Source: Paramarasmius palmivorus (Eukaryota > Basidiomycota > Agaricomycetes > Agaricales > Marasmiaceae). From it: a stretch of DNA of 64,000 nt. The stretch lies in assembly GCA_037176845.1 (NCBI GenBank), contig JAYKXP010000047.1, forward strand, positions 124,001-188,000. The letters are read 5' to 3'. The notes under the pieces were generated by a model that searched no databases, was not told where the DNA came from, and worked only from the letters and a program-made list of their open reading frames with translations. Shown in pieces: positions 36,692-47,504 of the stretch (position 1 is its first letter; each line of letters opens with the position of its first letter). A program made the translations under genes and the position numbers.

Positions 36692-38817
36692 TTAATCAGA
36701 CTCCGGAAGCGCATCAACAGTGACGTCCAAGAGACACGCATCCCAATCATCCGCCCAAAAAACCCAATCAACTACATCACCCTTGACCATCTCCACCTGT
36801 TCGGCAGGAACGCGAAACACGCAAGACGTGCTCACAGCCCGAGCAATAGAATTATATGTGAAGGTTACGTCGAACTGTCACTCGGTCAGACTAAGCAAAC
36901 CACCAAAGAAAAAGATACTCACTTCCACTTCTTCCTTTTCCCACAAACCAGACCAAGCCACGTCGTTGAGACAACGAAGGATAGTTGCAACAACGAAGGC
37001 CGTAGGGTAGGATACACCGGTCACGCCTGAGGGGCAACAATCGCCTGCTCTCGCAAAAACCGACCTGAGTTTATCCATAACAGCCCCACGACGATGATCC
37101 TCATCCATAAGAAGGTATAGACCTCTCAAATAATCGAAGACCACAGAATCAAGAGAATGGGGAGGCAGGAGCGGCCTGCGAAACAAAATACATAAAAAAA
37201 TCACAGGTGAGTAAAGAGAACAGGACAGGAACAGGCGACATACGTATGCTTGCATCCCCGAGATCCCCTCGTGTACCGCCAGATCTCCATTCCATCCCAA
37301 GACTCTCTAGAAACCAATTGAGCATGGGTAAGCTAGCAAAGTGGATACGACTCACTCGGAAGAGATATTAGACATGCTATAATCAGTGACACTCTCATCT
37401 TCGTCAGTCGCCGCCAATACAACACCATCGCAGGATGCAAGCTGAGTAACAGCAACGCCAGAAGATGGGTCTTCGCCCGAGACAGTCTCGGATTCCTCCG
37501 AAAGAGGTTCCGCTGGGACGGGCCCATCGACTCCGAAGACAAAAACAAGAGGGCCTGGTGGCGGACTAGACAGATGATCCTGAGACTGCGTACCAGCTCC
37601 ACCCGATGGTGGACCAGCCGACAACCCTCTCAGTACCACAACACGAGTCCCCAAAGGCTCAAAACAAGAGTGCTCCCTAACCGCCAACTCAGCCTCTGAA
37701 TGAACGAAGTACGGCCTAGCCAAATACTCCCTATCCATTCTGGAAACCGACAAACTGACGAGAGTCGGTTCCCAACAATACAAGTGCCACGAGGTAGCGC
37801 TGAGGTAGAAGTACAATCGATGAGCATTCGGGAGGCCGGGCAAAGGAGGCAACCGACGAATCCAGCAGTGTCGGTCACCGAACCAGCGCAGCTTTGTGGA
37901 CAACTCCGGACCCCACGAAAGATACTGGCCAGCAGACAGCATATCCACCGAAGCCCAACCCCTTTTCTCGTATTTATCCCGTGCTGATTCGACAGCCCGA
38001 CTGTCGCGTTTGAAATACAACGCCCGATTCTCGACAAACGAGGTCCAGGGATACAGAGAAATGACATCGGTGGCGGTTACGATATTCAAAACCAACGCTA
38101 TCAAAGGAAACGTGTCAGGAAATCCAACTGAAACTGAACAAAGACACAAATACAGAAAAAGAAAAAAAAACCCACTACAATAGAAACTCAAGATGACAGC
38201 AATAGGCTCCTCCAAAGCGGCAATGACTTGAACCTTTCCCCCCTTCGGATGGCGAAAATTGAAGACGCCAGCAATGCTGGCAAAGTCATACCTGTCCGCG
38301 ACAGTTCCCGTGTTCGGCCTTGACTTCATGAACTCATCGTGAACGGCTGCAACGAAACTCGAAGGTTGCTCCTCGCTCCGACGTTTTCTGCCATCCATGA
38401 TAGTGCGAAGGGGTTCGAAGGAATAGCCCAGCTTGAGGAAAAACAGGCCAACACGGATCGTCCCTTCTTGCCCAACGAAAACGTCCAGGTCGGAAGGGGA
38501 AAAGACACCTCTAGAAAGATACTGCACCACCGCAGACCCAGAAACCAAAGCTCCCGTAGCCAACTGCAGCTGACGGAAATTGGCGATGTCGGTCGGAGAA
38601 TGAAGAAACTGACTGTACAGTTTCCCAATACCAAAGTAGACCTCTTCGTAAAACAGAACCTGACTGCGAATACCACGAGATACTTGTTTCAACCGAGCCA
38701 AAACTTCCGGGGAAGTGAGATGGAAGAATACGTGCTGGACGACGGTAAGGCTGTAGAGCGAATCAATAACAGATCACAGAAGGCGAGTAAAACGCACAAG
38801 AACAAGAACTGATCCAT
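36692..38817 (-). CDS. F-box-like/nucleotidyltransferase-like protein, copy 3
   Basis: The start is ATG 38817: MDQFLF is joined over a GTGCGT...CTACAG intron to FLTVVQHVFFHLTSPEVLA, the F-box-like part. LVSGSAVVQYLSR and SPSDLDVFVGQ give the best-kept GS...DxD signature of the three copies. It keeps PNTGTVADRYDFASIAGVF, ATDVISLYPWTSF and RWFGDRHCW, then a Pro/Ser/Gly-rich insert (about 37490-37620) that the other copies lack. The C-terminal exons give WRYTRGSRGCKHT, LDSVVFDYLRGLY and SYPTAFVVATIL, ending ALPESD and TAA at 36692. It lies head-to-tail with copy 2, so copies 2 and 3 are probably a tandem duplication. The role of the family is unknown; nucleotide transfer is only inferred from the motif. 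Confidence 0.7.
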
Positions 38818-39320
38818 AAAACACACGAAAGATGCAAATGTTACAATGAAAGCGAAAGAAAAGAGCAAAGGAGGCGACCCTTTATATGGGGTAGTCGCAA
38901 GCAAAAAAGAAAGTGGAAAGCATGATAAGGAAACAGATCAAAGCGCACCTTATTTGACATCCACACATGGAGCTCGTGTACCCTGGCCGTTGCACTGATC
39001 CGAACGAGGAATGCGAGAAACTCCATACATGAGAAGGGACCGAGGAACAACGAACCAGATGTCTATGAAAAACAGGGACTAGACTAAGGAGAGGAAAAGG
39101 GGAATATGGCCGCGAAAGCCCAGAGACATAGAGACCAGCGCAAAGGGAGGAAGAAGCAAATACAGGGAAAGGACGTTATATGGACAGAACAGAGAATGCG
39201 AAGAAGAGAAAAAACGTGTCCAGGCACCAAGAACGAAAAAGGAAAATATTTCGTGGGGAAAAGGGCCATGGGAGGAATTGTCGAATAGCAAAGGGAAGCA
39301 AGCGAAAATGCCACCATAAA
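38818..39320. other. Spacer, purine/pyrimidine-skewed
   Basis: The + strand is strongly purine-rich from about 38820 to 39320 (many GAAAGG and AAGAGA runs). This keeps frames open on both strands, but none looks like a protein. No gene is supported. Confidence 0.45.
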
Positions 39321-39329
39321 GAACGAATT

Positions 39330-39980
39330 CTTCATTAACATTCCGAACTCGTAATCCCCCCTGCTTCTCCTTTTCTTCGTCGACCTCCGAAATACTTTCA
39401 TGATCATCGATATCCCTCATCTCCACCTCAATGGGGGTTGTGGAGTACCTATTCGAACGTGAACCGCCAGCCATCATCGACTCCAGCCTTTCTGCTTCTT
39501 CGACGGTGCGTCTCGGTGTATCTTCTGGTTGATGAGCTTCTAAAATCAGATTGAAAGGATACCATTCTCACAATCTCTTTCTATCTTTGCCTTCTTTACC
39601 CTTTCGCCAAGCCCACTGACAGTACTACTTCCTGCTCTTGTCGAGGAGCCGCCGCCGGTCATAACAGAAACACTTGGGCCTTGACGTTCTCTCTTCCTCT
39701 TTTTTCCTGATTCACGCTCCCTGCTACTACGTGAATAATCCAGCCTCTCTCGACCTTTGCCCTTATCTGTCTCCCTCTCCTCCTGGCGCCTGTAACTCTC
39801 TTCGAGGGTCACCACATCCGCTTTTGCCTTCTTTGCCCGGTCGGTACTCCGTTGTTTGAGCGCTTCCAGCTCAGATAGCAGAGACTCGAGGTCCTTTGTA
39901 GGAGGGATTCGGTCCCTATTGAGGGGTTGAGTAAGGAGTGAAGACGAAAGCATCGGGACTGGTGTGAAATTCAGGAGCAT
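39330..39980 (-). pseudogene. Ada3/Ngg1-like N-terminal fragment
   Basis: ATG 39980 opens a Pro/Leu-rich start and then ELEALKQRSTDRAKKAKADV and ESYRRQEERE, a charged helix. This resembles the N-terminal part of fungal Ada3/Ngg1, a subunit of the ADA and SAGA histone acetyltransferase complexes: IPPT, ELE..LxxELxALKQR, RAKKA, ES.RR. A basic segment, GKKRKRERQ, follows. At 39557-39535 the frame changes; only a 23-base GT...AG stretch could bridge it, which is short for an intron. Beyond it EAHQPEDTPRRTVEEAERLE and SEVDEEKEKQGG continue, then coherence is lost near 39330. The large C-terminal Ada3 domain is missing. I read it as a 5' fragment, but the family call rests on one helix. Confidence 0.45.
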
Positions 39981-40097
39981 CTTTTCCTGGTTGATGAGCT
40001 TGAAGGTGCCTCAGTCTAAGAAGCCCAGAAAGTTTCAGTAAGTGCTAGTGAAGATACGGGGAAAGAATTTTGGTGAAGTGAATAGATTGAAAGCTAT

Positions 40098-40219
40098 TAG
40101 AGCATATCTGCAACATCATTTTTTGATGGTCACTACGGGAAATTTGGGCGATTTTCGCGCCAAAAATCGCCCAAATTTCCCGTAGTGACCATCAAAAATG
40201 AGGTTGCAGATATGCTCTA
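40098..40219. repeat. Palindromic MITE (122 bases)
   Basis: Two 58-base arms (40098-40155 and 40162-40219) are inverted copies, with one mismatch and one indel, around a 6-base loop. The ends read TAGAGCATATCTGCAA and its reverse complement. A third, single copy of the end motif lies at 40259-40275, so the element may once have been larger or nested. It sits within about 120 bases of the start of the Ada3-like fragment. A TA target duplication is possible but ambiguous. Confidence 0.85.
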
Positions 40220-40499
40220 TTATCGCTCAGAACAGCACGTGAAGTTCGAAAATTTGCGTTTGCAGATATGCTCTATTACTGTACCATTTCGACTGACTGT
40301 TCACGGGGGATTGACCGCTTGACCGTGTATTGACCCAATGGGTACCTCCCGATAAGGCTTGGATAAGGCATATCAGATTCAGAGACGCTCCGCGAAGCAC
40401 GTCAAAGATATGAGGTGTTCGCCCGCAACGCGGCCGGAGAGGTCAGGAATGGAAAAAAAGCCTTCTGTCACCGTGTGACTGTCACTGCGAGCGTTACTG

Positions 40500-41037
40500 C
40501 TCACTAGCACTATTTGCCAGTGTGTCCACCAGCACCACGAGTTCAAACGTTCAAGCTGTCAAGCTCAAGGATCCTTGCCTCTCTTCCATCTCATCTCTCA
40601 ATGTCATCGTCTCATGCTCCCACACCATTTCCGCCGAACCAATAGGCTGCAGGAAGATCAGGAACGTTGAAAGACCCCTCGTTGTGACTCGCGAGGATAT
40701 ACAACACACGTCGGGTGTGGATGTGAGTTTGGGAATATTAACAGGGATTGGGAGAGAGTGCTACACCGTGTATGAAGAACAGGCCACCCTTTTCCATTTT
40801 TCGTTCCCTGCCCATCGTTGGGTCGCTACCTCCTACCTCCATCCAGCGTGGATAGCATGGGGCCGAATGAGACCCGTCCGAATCGTTGGACATTCACATC
40901 ATTCCTCTTCCTTCTCCATGGCACGGTTTTGGTTGCTGGGTTCCGGTATGAATAGCGTGCTGAAGAAAAGCAGCCTCCTACATCCTTCTTTTCCTGCACG
41001 AAGCAAAGTTAGAGGTTGATGAACGCGCCCAATTTCT
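40500..41037 (+). repeat. Left part of a duplicated block shared with 58.2-59.3 kb
   Basis: Segments such as GAACCAATAGGCTGC (near 40635) and GCTGGGTTCCGGTATG (near 40937) recur in the same order near 58225 and 59155. The block continues after the 3.1-kb insertion at 44135. No protein in it is convincing. Confidence 0.65.
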
Positions 41038-41381
41038 CACCTTTGTGTCCCATCACTCGCGTCTGATAAGACGCCCAGAACGGGGTGGTTCCTGGCGTCT
41101 GATTAGACGGAATGATGGGCGTTTTTCCTGCACCTCGATGCACCCTCGCACCGCTCCTCGCTGCACCTGTCTTTTCCTCTCTTCATTTCTCCAAGTCTCC
41201 CGCCGCCTTGTCTGCCGGTCCTCATTGCCGGCCTCGATGACTCATCACCTTTCCTCTGTCACTCCCACGGCCTCCGTCATCACTCTTGTCCTTGTCGTTG
41301 CCCGAAGTATCGTTGTCAACGTCGTCGTCGCGCCAAAAAATTTTCTCAGTCCTCGCTACTGCCAGCCTAGATCATGAAGAC
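41038..41381 (+). repeat. Left terminal inverted repeat
   Basis: This matches 43791-44134 in inverted orientation over 344 bases. It contains two small palindromes, CGTCTGATAAGACG and CGTCTGATTAGACG, about 40 bases apart, which could be transposase-binding sites (inference). Confidence 0.85.
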
Positions 41382-43790
41382 GCATTATCAACCTGAATCG
41401 AACCTCTAGAATGCCTCACTCTTGCTCTCATTGATACCCCGACTATTGTCGTCAATGTCGACATCGTAAAAAAAATTCAGGTCGGATTTCACAACATCTT
41501 ATTTGAGACTAACCTCCTCCCTCCATGCAGGTAAATCGAGTCACTTACTTAGAACCACAGCCTGGGAGAGTACCTGCAAACCAAAATTTCATCAGGTACG
41601 TCTCCAATTCTGACTCAGAGCTGGACTGTTACTCATTTTGTGCGACTAGATTTTTTATTGCCGCTCATTCAACGTCTGGTATTACTCAACAACTAATCCA
41701 ATGCCTTCAAGCCAATCATTTCCTCTTCCACCAGCCTCTAGGCTCCAGCTTGCTCAATTCCCAAACCATAGACCACATTCGGAAGCATATGAGGCATGTG
41801 CAGGCTATGAATTATACTGGAGTTTTAGAATACGTGTAAGGCTCGGTATAGGTCTGTGGGCCATACGCAAAACAGGTATGTTTTGCTCTCCGATATGCGG
41901 ACATTCATTGTTACTGATTATTTCGCCTCCAGGTGCTGTTGCTTAAAATTAACAATTTCGAAGAATGTGTGGATTCTACCTTCCCCTTAGTACACCATCC
42001 AGTATTTAGGTGCTCCCATGTACCTCTCATATACTGTATACATAGAATATAACTATCCATTCCAATGCCTATTCTGTCCCTTCTGCCGCTTGCAAGCGCC
42101 CATCAAGCGCCCGGTTCTTCGTGATTTCGATCTCTTGATTTCAATCCTGTTCCTTCCTTTCATGAGTTGCATTAGAGTGAAGACTGTCTCGAATGTTTAG
42201 AACTATGTTTCAAGGACGCTCCGGCTCTTTATTGGCAGTGAAACCGTGCAATTCCTGTGAAAAGGTATGTGAAACTCACCTCTTCACACAATCTTCGACT
42301 CCTGCAATGCTTTCTATCATTGTTCTGGTACCGATATCTGTCTGTAAGCACTCTAGTAACACCTGTTCATATCCTTGACGAATATGCAAAGCCCAAATTA
42401 GATGCACGTTCATACAATCGAGGTACATACTGTGGAACTCACCCTGTTTTTCATTTTTCTAGAGGAGTATCATTTTCCTTGTGTATCTATAGTGAAGAGG
42501 TCGTTCAAAATCATTCATTGTAACGTAAATGAGTTTACTGAAGCTCCTGAGCGCGATCAAGGTGAGGAAAACTGGATTGTGGTCTGAAGATTGCAATTGA
42601 CATTAATAGAGGCGCGCACATATCATATGTCTTCATACACTGTCCCCAAGTCCTCAACTCAAATTGACTTCCTGCACGTAATCATAAGCCGAGTGTCACT
42701 CTAAGCTATATTAATGTCCTTGATGATTGTCTATCACCTACTGGAATCGTGAGGTCGAAATTAATTGATTTAATCGCATAAATAGAGAATTCACAATTGG
42801 ACTTAGCGGGATGGTGGTCTTGGAACGACATCAAGCATTGGTTTGTAAAATATACATTATCAATAAACGAATAATATACTTAATTTTACCGGAGAATGCG
42901 ACATTGTCGTTTACAAAGAAAATATATAACAGAACACTATCCGAGCAGAGAGCAGATAAGTGAGAATCTTCGAGTTGACACGCTCAAGCGAGATGAGATG
43001 AAGACATGGGGCATACGTTAACGTTAATCAAAAACGAAGTCTCGCACTACAGTGGACGAATGGCAGAGTCCGAGTGACTAAGGACACCATGAAGCCGAAA
43101 ACGATCGAAGTTGACGGGATGCAGGATGGTATTAAAGATAGCGAGTCAGCATGATGTCAAAAGGGCCCGCGTATACTGACCAACGGGAGCCATAGTGTAT
43201 CTAAAGGTTGTTCAATGGCGCACTACAGATTAGAAAACGGTGGTAATGCTTTCACCAAACATGTAACTCACCGCACTTGTACCTCACTAACTCCTCCTGC
43301 AGAGTATCCACACCCGCCAAACTAGACCCTCATAGATTGTCATTTGTCCATGCCCGTCACCACGTATTCCCGGGCTTCGAGTATTCGTGGGACGCGCAAG
43401 TATGCAGACTCTCTGTGTTCCCCACCGTCAACTTCTCCAGAGACCCATTTTCGCGCAATTCAAGCAAGGTGAAATAACGAGTATCCTGAGAATACGAAAC
43501 ATAGATAAAGCCAAGGCATTAGTACTTGAACTTCTGAGTTCAGATTTTGAGCCAAACGCACCTAATAAAATTTCCTGACAATGATGGTATTCTCTTCCTG
43601 TCGAGTAACAAATGCAGTGATGGAGGCCACGAGAGCGATGGTGGGGGCAACTGGCGGCATTCAACTATGAGCTTAATGCTGGGGCAGGCTGGAGGCAGCA
43701 ATGACGAGTGACTATTCGTGTGCTTGAGATTGAATGTTCATCGACGACGACAGCTGGAGGTTTAATTTGGGTTTGATAATTGGTACTTGA

Positions 43791-44134
43791 GTCTTCATGA
43801 TCTAGGCTGGCAGTAGCGAGGACTGAGAAAATTTTTTGGCGCGACGACGACGTTGACAACGATACTTCGGGCAACGACAAGGACAAGAGTGATGACGGAG
43901 GCCGTGGGAGTGACAGAGGAAAGGTGATGAGTCATCGAGGCCGGCAATGAGGACCGGCAGACAAGGCGGCGGGAGACTTGGAGAAATGAAGAGAGGAAAA
44001 GACAGGTGCAGCGAGGAGCGGTGCGAGGGTGCATCGAGGTGCAGGAAAAACGCCCATCATTCCGTCTAATCAGACGCCAGGAACCACCCCGTTCTGGGCG
44101 TCTTATCAGACGCGAGTGATGGGACACAAAGGTG
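43791..44134 (-). repeat. Right terminal inverted repeat
   Basis: This is the inverted copy of 41038-41381. The same 110-residue frame is readable in both arms, which shows sequence identity rather than a gene. Confidence 0.85.
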
Positions 44135-44860
44135 CAATTTCTCGATCTCTCCGACCCGCATCCACGCACCTTCGTCGTCTCTACTGCTTCTACTCTGTCC
44201 GTCGAGTCGATTTGGGTATGGTTGAAGGAAGATGAAGAACGTTGAAGAACGTCACCGTTTGCTACACACACCCAGTATCGACTACTTTGTTCCTCGAGCT
44301 ACCGGAGCGTTTGACCATTCCTTCAAATCGTTACGGCGCACACGTGGGCTGAGAGGCTTCGAGCGAAGGATAAAAGAGCGTAAAAGCTTGGCTGTGTTCT
44401 CTGAGAAGAATCGACTCGGAGCTGTCATCGCCAGCGAATAAATCCATTCCTTTCTCTCCCTCACTTACATCTCCGCTCTCGGTTTTAGAGTTGGAGTTGA
44501 GTTGTTTTAGATGCACCGCGCGAGAGTGTAGGGCCTCACTTGGCGGAGGATACGGGCATCGTTCTGGCCTTTCTCTTCTACCACGCAAGCTGGAAGTTGT
44601 CTCTCAATATGGATCTCAATAAACACGGGTTGACGAGCGTGTTGAAGACGTGGAGCAGGAACATCTTCTCCACTTGACTATTCCTTAGCTTCGTTATCAG
44701 GAGGTTATCGGCTTGCGCATGGATCCCGGCAGCAGCGGTGCTGAGGAAGATCCGAGTCCACTCTTTCGAGGGATCGATTCGTCACGCACTATACCTTCAG
44801 TTCCTATATCCTGCCCGAGAGGCGAAGGGTCCATGTTATGACTCAAAACGCCGTTAATGA
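44135..44860 (+). repeat. Right part of the duplicated block shared with 59.3-60.03 kb
   Basis: The similarity to 59281-60030 is continuous: GATCTCTCC, TCGATTTGGGTATGG, CAGTATCGACTACT, AAACACGGGTTGA, AGGAAGATCCGAGT and TCGAGGGATCGATTCG occur in the same order. With the left part it forms one ancestral block, split by the transposon insertion. Confidence 0.8.
44609..44840 (+). pseudogene. Broken copy of the small gene at 59774
   Basis: MDLNKHGLTSVLKTWSRNIFST is followed at once by TGA at about 44676, where the copy at 59.8 kb reads on as TWTVPQLRYQ. After the break the same sequence continues in another frame (ATCGGCTTGCGCATGGATCC). It is therefore a frameshifted duplicate. Confidence 0.75.
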
Positions 44861-45026
44861 GTGTTGCTGTCGTCTCTACATTGGGCGCTTGAGTTTTCAA
44901 TTCAGTCGTCTCACTACATCGGCATGTTTCTTTATGGTCCTTATCTAGTTGAATGTTCACTCAATGCAGAGAGCGGTACACCTCTTCTGATTCATTTGAC
45001 TAGTCATGATATAAATACTAATGCAC

Positions 45027-45366
45027 TTATTTACTATCCTGCTTCTGCTTCTGCTTCTGCTTCTTAGGACAGGTCTTTTCATGTTGCTTTGTATCACACC
45101 TGGTCGCGAATTCTTTATTGCAAGACTGGCACTTGTATAGCTTGATCCCATGAATATAATGAACGTTCCTATGGTCTATAACAAACATAGTCATGTCAAC
45201 ACCAGACAAATCACTGAAATGAAATAACACGCCTACATTGAAGGTTGTATCGAGTGGTAACTGACGCTGAACACCCTGGCACATCACAGTAGTAAGTATT
45301 ATCTTTTCTGCATCTGTAAAAGGCCGCCAGGATGGTCCTGAGATCATAGTAGAATATAGGTTGCGA
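45027..45366 (-). CDS. Two-finger C2H2-type zinc-finger protein, 5' end unclear
   Basis: A first finger, YYCDVPGCSASVTTRY, continues over an intron (GTAGGCG...TTATAG) to its two histidines (YHRNVH), matching C-x4-C-x12-H-x3-H. A second finger reads YKCQSCNKEF then TKQHEKTC, that is C-x2-C-x12-H-x3-C, a C2HC variant. Zinc fingers of this kind usually bind DNA. The protein ends in repeated Lys-Gln coded by a GCTTCT repeat, then a stop at 45027. I could not place the start. It lies on the same strand as, and just downstream of, the degenerate kinase copy. Confidence 0.6.
45041..45065. repeat. Hexanucleotide microsatellite (GCTTCT)4
   Basis: Four perfect units lie inside the zinc-finger frame, where they code for alternating Lys and Gln. 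Confidence 0.9.
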
Positions 45367-45430
45367 ACATATGAAAAACGTTAAGACGTACTGGGATGCG
45401 ATGGTATTTGGGGGATGAGTTGAGGACAAA

Positions 45431-46470
45431 CTATTGGGTGATGGTAAATCGATAGTGCACTTGAGGATACTCGAGTAAGATAGGACGTACAGCCACCAAA
45501 CCTCGCTCCAGAGTCGCTATCCAAGCTCTTAGCTCCTGATTCTCTCTGTCCTTTGCCGCACTGTCCTCTTGCAATTCCAGTCGATCGGCGTTGGTAGCCC
45601 TGATGTCTGGTGGCACGACAAACCATTCCGTCTCTTCTCCATTTGCAAGATCTACTCCAAGTGGGACCGGTACCTCAGCAAATGAAGTATGGATATCTCC
45701 GTTGACTCGGAGGCTTTCCCCAGGTTCAATCGGTGCTTGAGGTAAATTTCCGACTGAGTCCCTTACCATGCTCCTTTGGAGCTCGGCAAATGATGTGCTA
45801 TCCCAATCTTCCGCAGAAGGAATGTCTCCGAAAAAACGAACAGCAAATCCTCTACCGTCAGTCGTGATGTGGGCTCCGCCTGCCAGCATTGGTTCAATAG
45901 TGACCATAGCTCGTCTCGTATTTCAAAATCTGGTTTGGAAGGCCGTTTCCCATCTAAAACTGCCATTGCAATTGCCGGGTCTCTTTTCAAGTGGAAAAAT
46001 GGAGTGAGGCCAGTAACAACCTGGCGAACATTATCTGGTTGCCTTCATAGACGCATTGGGGGCTATACATACCCCGTAAAAAAGACAACCACATGAATGA
46101 TGAATAAATGTCGCTCTCCTTTGAGGGTGATTTTCCACGATGTATCTCGGGAGCACTCCATCTAGCACTTCCTCCTATTTGTTCGGCGGTGCTCGTCACC
46201 TGGTGAATCAGAGAATCCGAGATGTGGGATAATCCAAAATCGGCGATACAAGCCCGATGAGACCGTGTTACGAGGATGTTTGCCTAGATTAATGGCATCA
46301 GCTCAATACTACGGGTTCAACTAGTGTGTTCACTGACGCATTTGAGGTCCCCATGGATTATATCCCGCTTGTGCAAGTAAGAGAGTCCACTCGTGATATC
46401 GTGCATGTGGTACTCTAGCGAAATACTTGTGGAATAATCTGCTCAAAAGACCAGCACGTATCGGCGATAG
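45431..46470 (-). pseudogene. Kinase unit K1, TKL-type kinase with broken N-lobe
   Basis: The C-lobe is readable: SYLHKRDIIHGDLK near 46350, NILVTRSHRACIADFGLS near 46240, ARWSAPEIHRG near 46155, SDIYS near 46110 and RPSKPDFEIRDELWSLLNQCW near 45925. Upstream, where the other copies carry the glycine loop and catalytic lysine, I find only frame-broken traces (DDEQ near 46490) and no GGGFGD segment. The C-terminus differs from the other copies and is longer (DIPSAEDWDSTSFAELQ to HYRFTITQ at 45431). A frame break also lies between SDIYS and the DGKRP part. I therefore call it a pseudogene, though an unusual splice form cannot be excluded. Confidence 0.6.
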
Positions 46471-47504
46471 TTCTAATCTCGACCCTGTTCATCGTCAGTA
46501 TCGGTAGTATGGAGAAGCCAAGTAGAGCGCACGTTCTAAATTTGCCAACCAGCTGTACGAGGGCCCTTCCACCAGGTGCGCTCCTCATTGGGCTCTGTGC
46601 ATCAATTCTGTTTCGATATCTGCATGCCATTCTACATGGTCTCGGTCAATTCTCGAGGATGAGAAAAAACATAGCCGGAACATACCATTAGTACCATTAG
46701 CATCGGTCCAATGTTCCTGCCATCGTGTTGAACAGGTTCTAAAAACATCGACCTGAGCCAAAAAAAAAAAAAACCGGACAGGTATACTAGACATACCAAT
46801 TATAATCGACTTCTTTCGTCGGGATCCTGAGCTCCTCAGCATGTACGAGTCGGAGATGGTGGTGGTTCATGGGAAAGGTCCACGACAGTCCCGGACCGAG
46901 TCCCGCGGCACGCTGCCGCGGTCGCCGGTAGTCTTGACACGACGATAGGTCGCCAGTACCTTCGTTCTCGACTCCTTCGTCAGGACTCAGGAGCATCACC
47001 CAGAACTATTGGGTTAACTAGCTCCTTTCATCATGCTTCACTAGCGGCACTTCTGGACAAAAAACACCCTCGTCTTCTCTTCTACCTTCTCCCATAACGA
47101 TTCCATCTTAAATGATTCCCTACACCGAAGAAAAAGCACTTGTTGTGGAAAGGCGCAGGAGGTATAGATTGGGTTTAGGGCTCCTCTCAGCCGTACACTG
47201 TCAACTAGAAAGGGGAAACTCGTTGCGGTACGCCGTTTTCAACACAGGAATATGATGCATTAACTCATATTGGTTTCCTCGCTGTACAGTTCAATAGCGG
47301 ACATCGTGTACATCTGAACCTTTTGTATTCCAATTCGCTCCCGCCTCTCTGATGATCACAATCAAGTCCGCAGGCAGTTCAAGAAGACAGACACAAACAA
47401 AATGATACGAATGTAATTGCCGTGATTGTAACCATGAATTGTGAGTATAGATAGAGTACCTTTTCATCTAAAGCTGGTACTCAATGTTGGAGTCTTCCAG
47501 TAAA
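46470..47504. other. Decayed kinase 5' part and upstream spacer
   Basis: The part near K1 keeps weak traces of the kinase N-terminal region. A GC-rich palindrome, CCGCGGCACGCTGCCGCGG, lies near 46903-46922. The remainder is the upstream region of the GH16 gene, with no other gene. Confidence 0.4.

Larger units (their letters stand above)
41038..44134. mobile_element. Non-autonomous DNA transposon with 344-bp terminal inverted repeats
   Basis: The terminal inverted repeats at 41038-41381 and 43791-44134 look identical or nearly so. The outermost bases are CACCTTTGTGTCCC and its reverse complement. The target duplication CAATTTCT flanks it at 41030-41037 and 44135-44142; a ninth base, C, is also shared. 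The related block near 59.28 kb has the same flanks without the insert (CGCGCCCAATTTCCCGATC), a paralogous empty site. The 2.4-kb interior codes for no transposase I can see. Eight bases fits hAT; nine bases with long inverted repeats would fit a Mutator-like (MULE) element. Near-identical arms suggest a recent insertion. Confidence 0.88.

Noticed and set aside
38818..39320. Lys/Arg-rich and Ser/Phe-rich frames
   Set aside because: They are produced by the strong purine bias of the strand, which removes stop codons without coding for an ordered protein.
41045..41377. A 110-residue frame found twice (41.0 and 43.8-44.1 kb), looking like a conserved membrane protein
   Set aside because: It is conserved only because both copies are the arms of the same transposon; there is no ATG-led gene and no domain.
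43800..44271. Asn-His-Thr-Gln-Ile-Asp-Ser-Thr-Asp reading on the - strand, similar to frames at 53.8 and 58.6 kb
   Set aside because: The similarity reflects repeated non-coding DNA; the copies are out of frame with each other and interrupted.
46903..46922. GC-rich hairpin as a terminator or RNA gene
   Set aside because: It is a lone 8-base-arm palindrome with no poly-T or conserved context; it could be chance in a GC-rich stretch.
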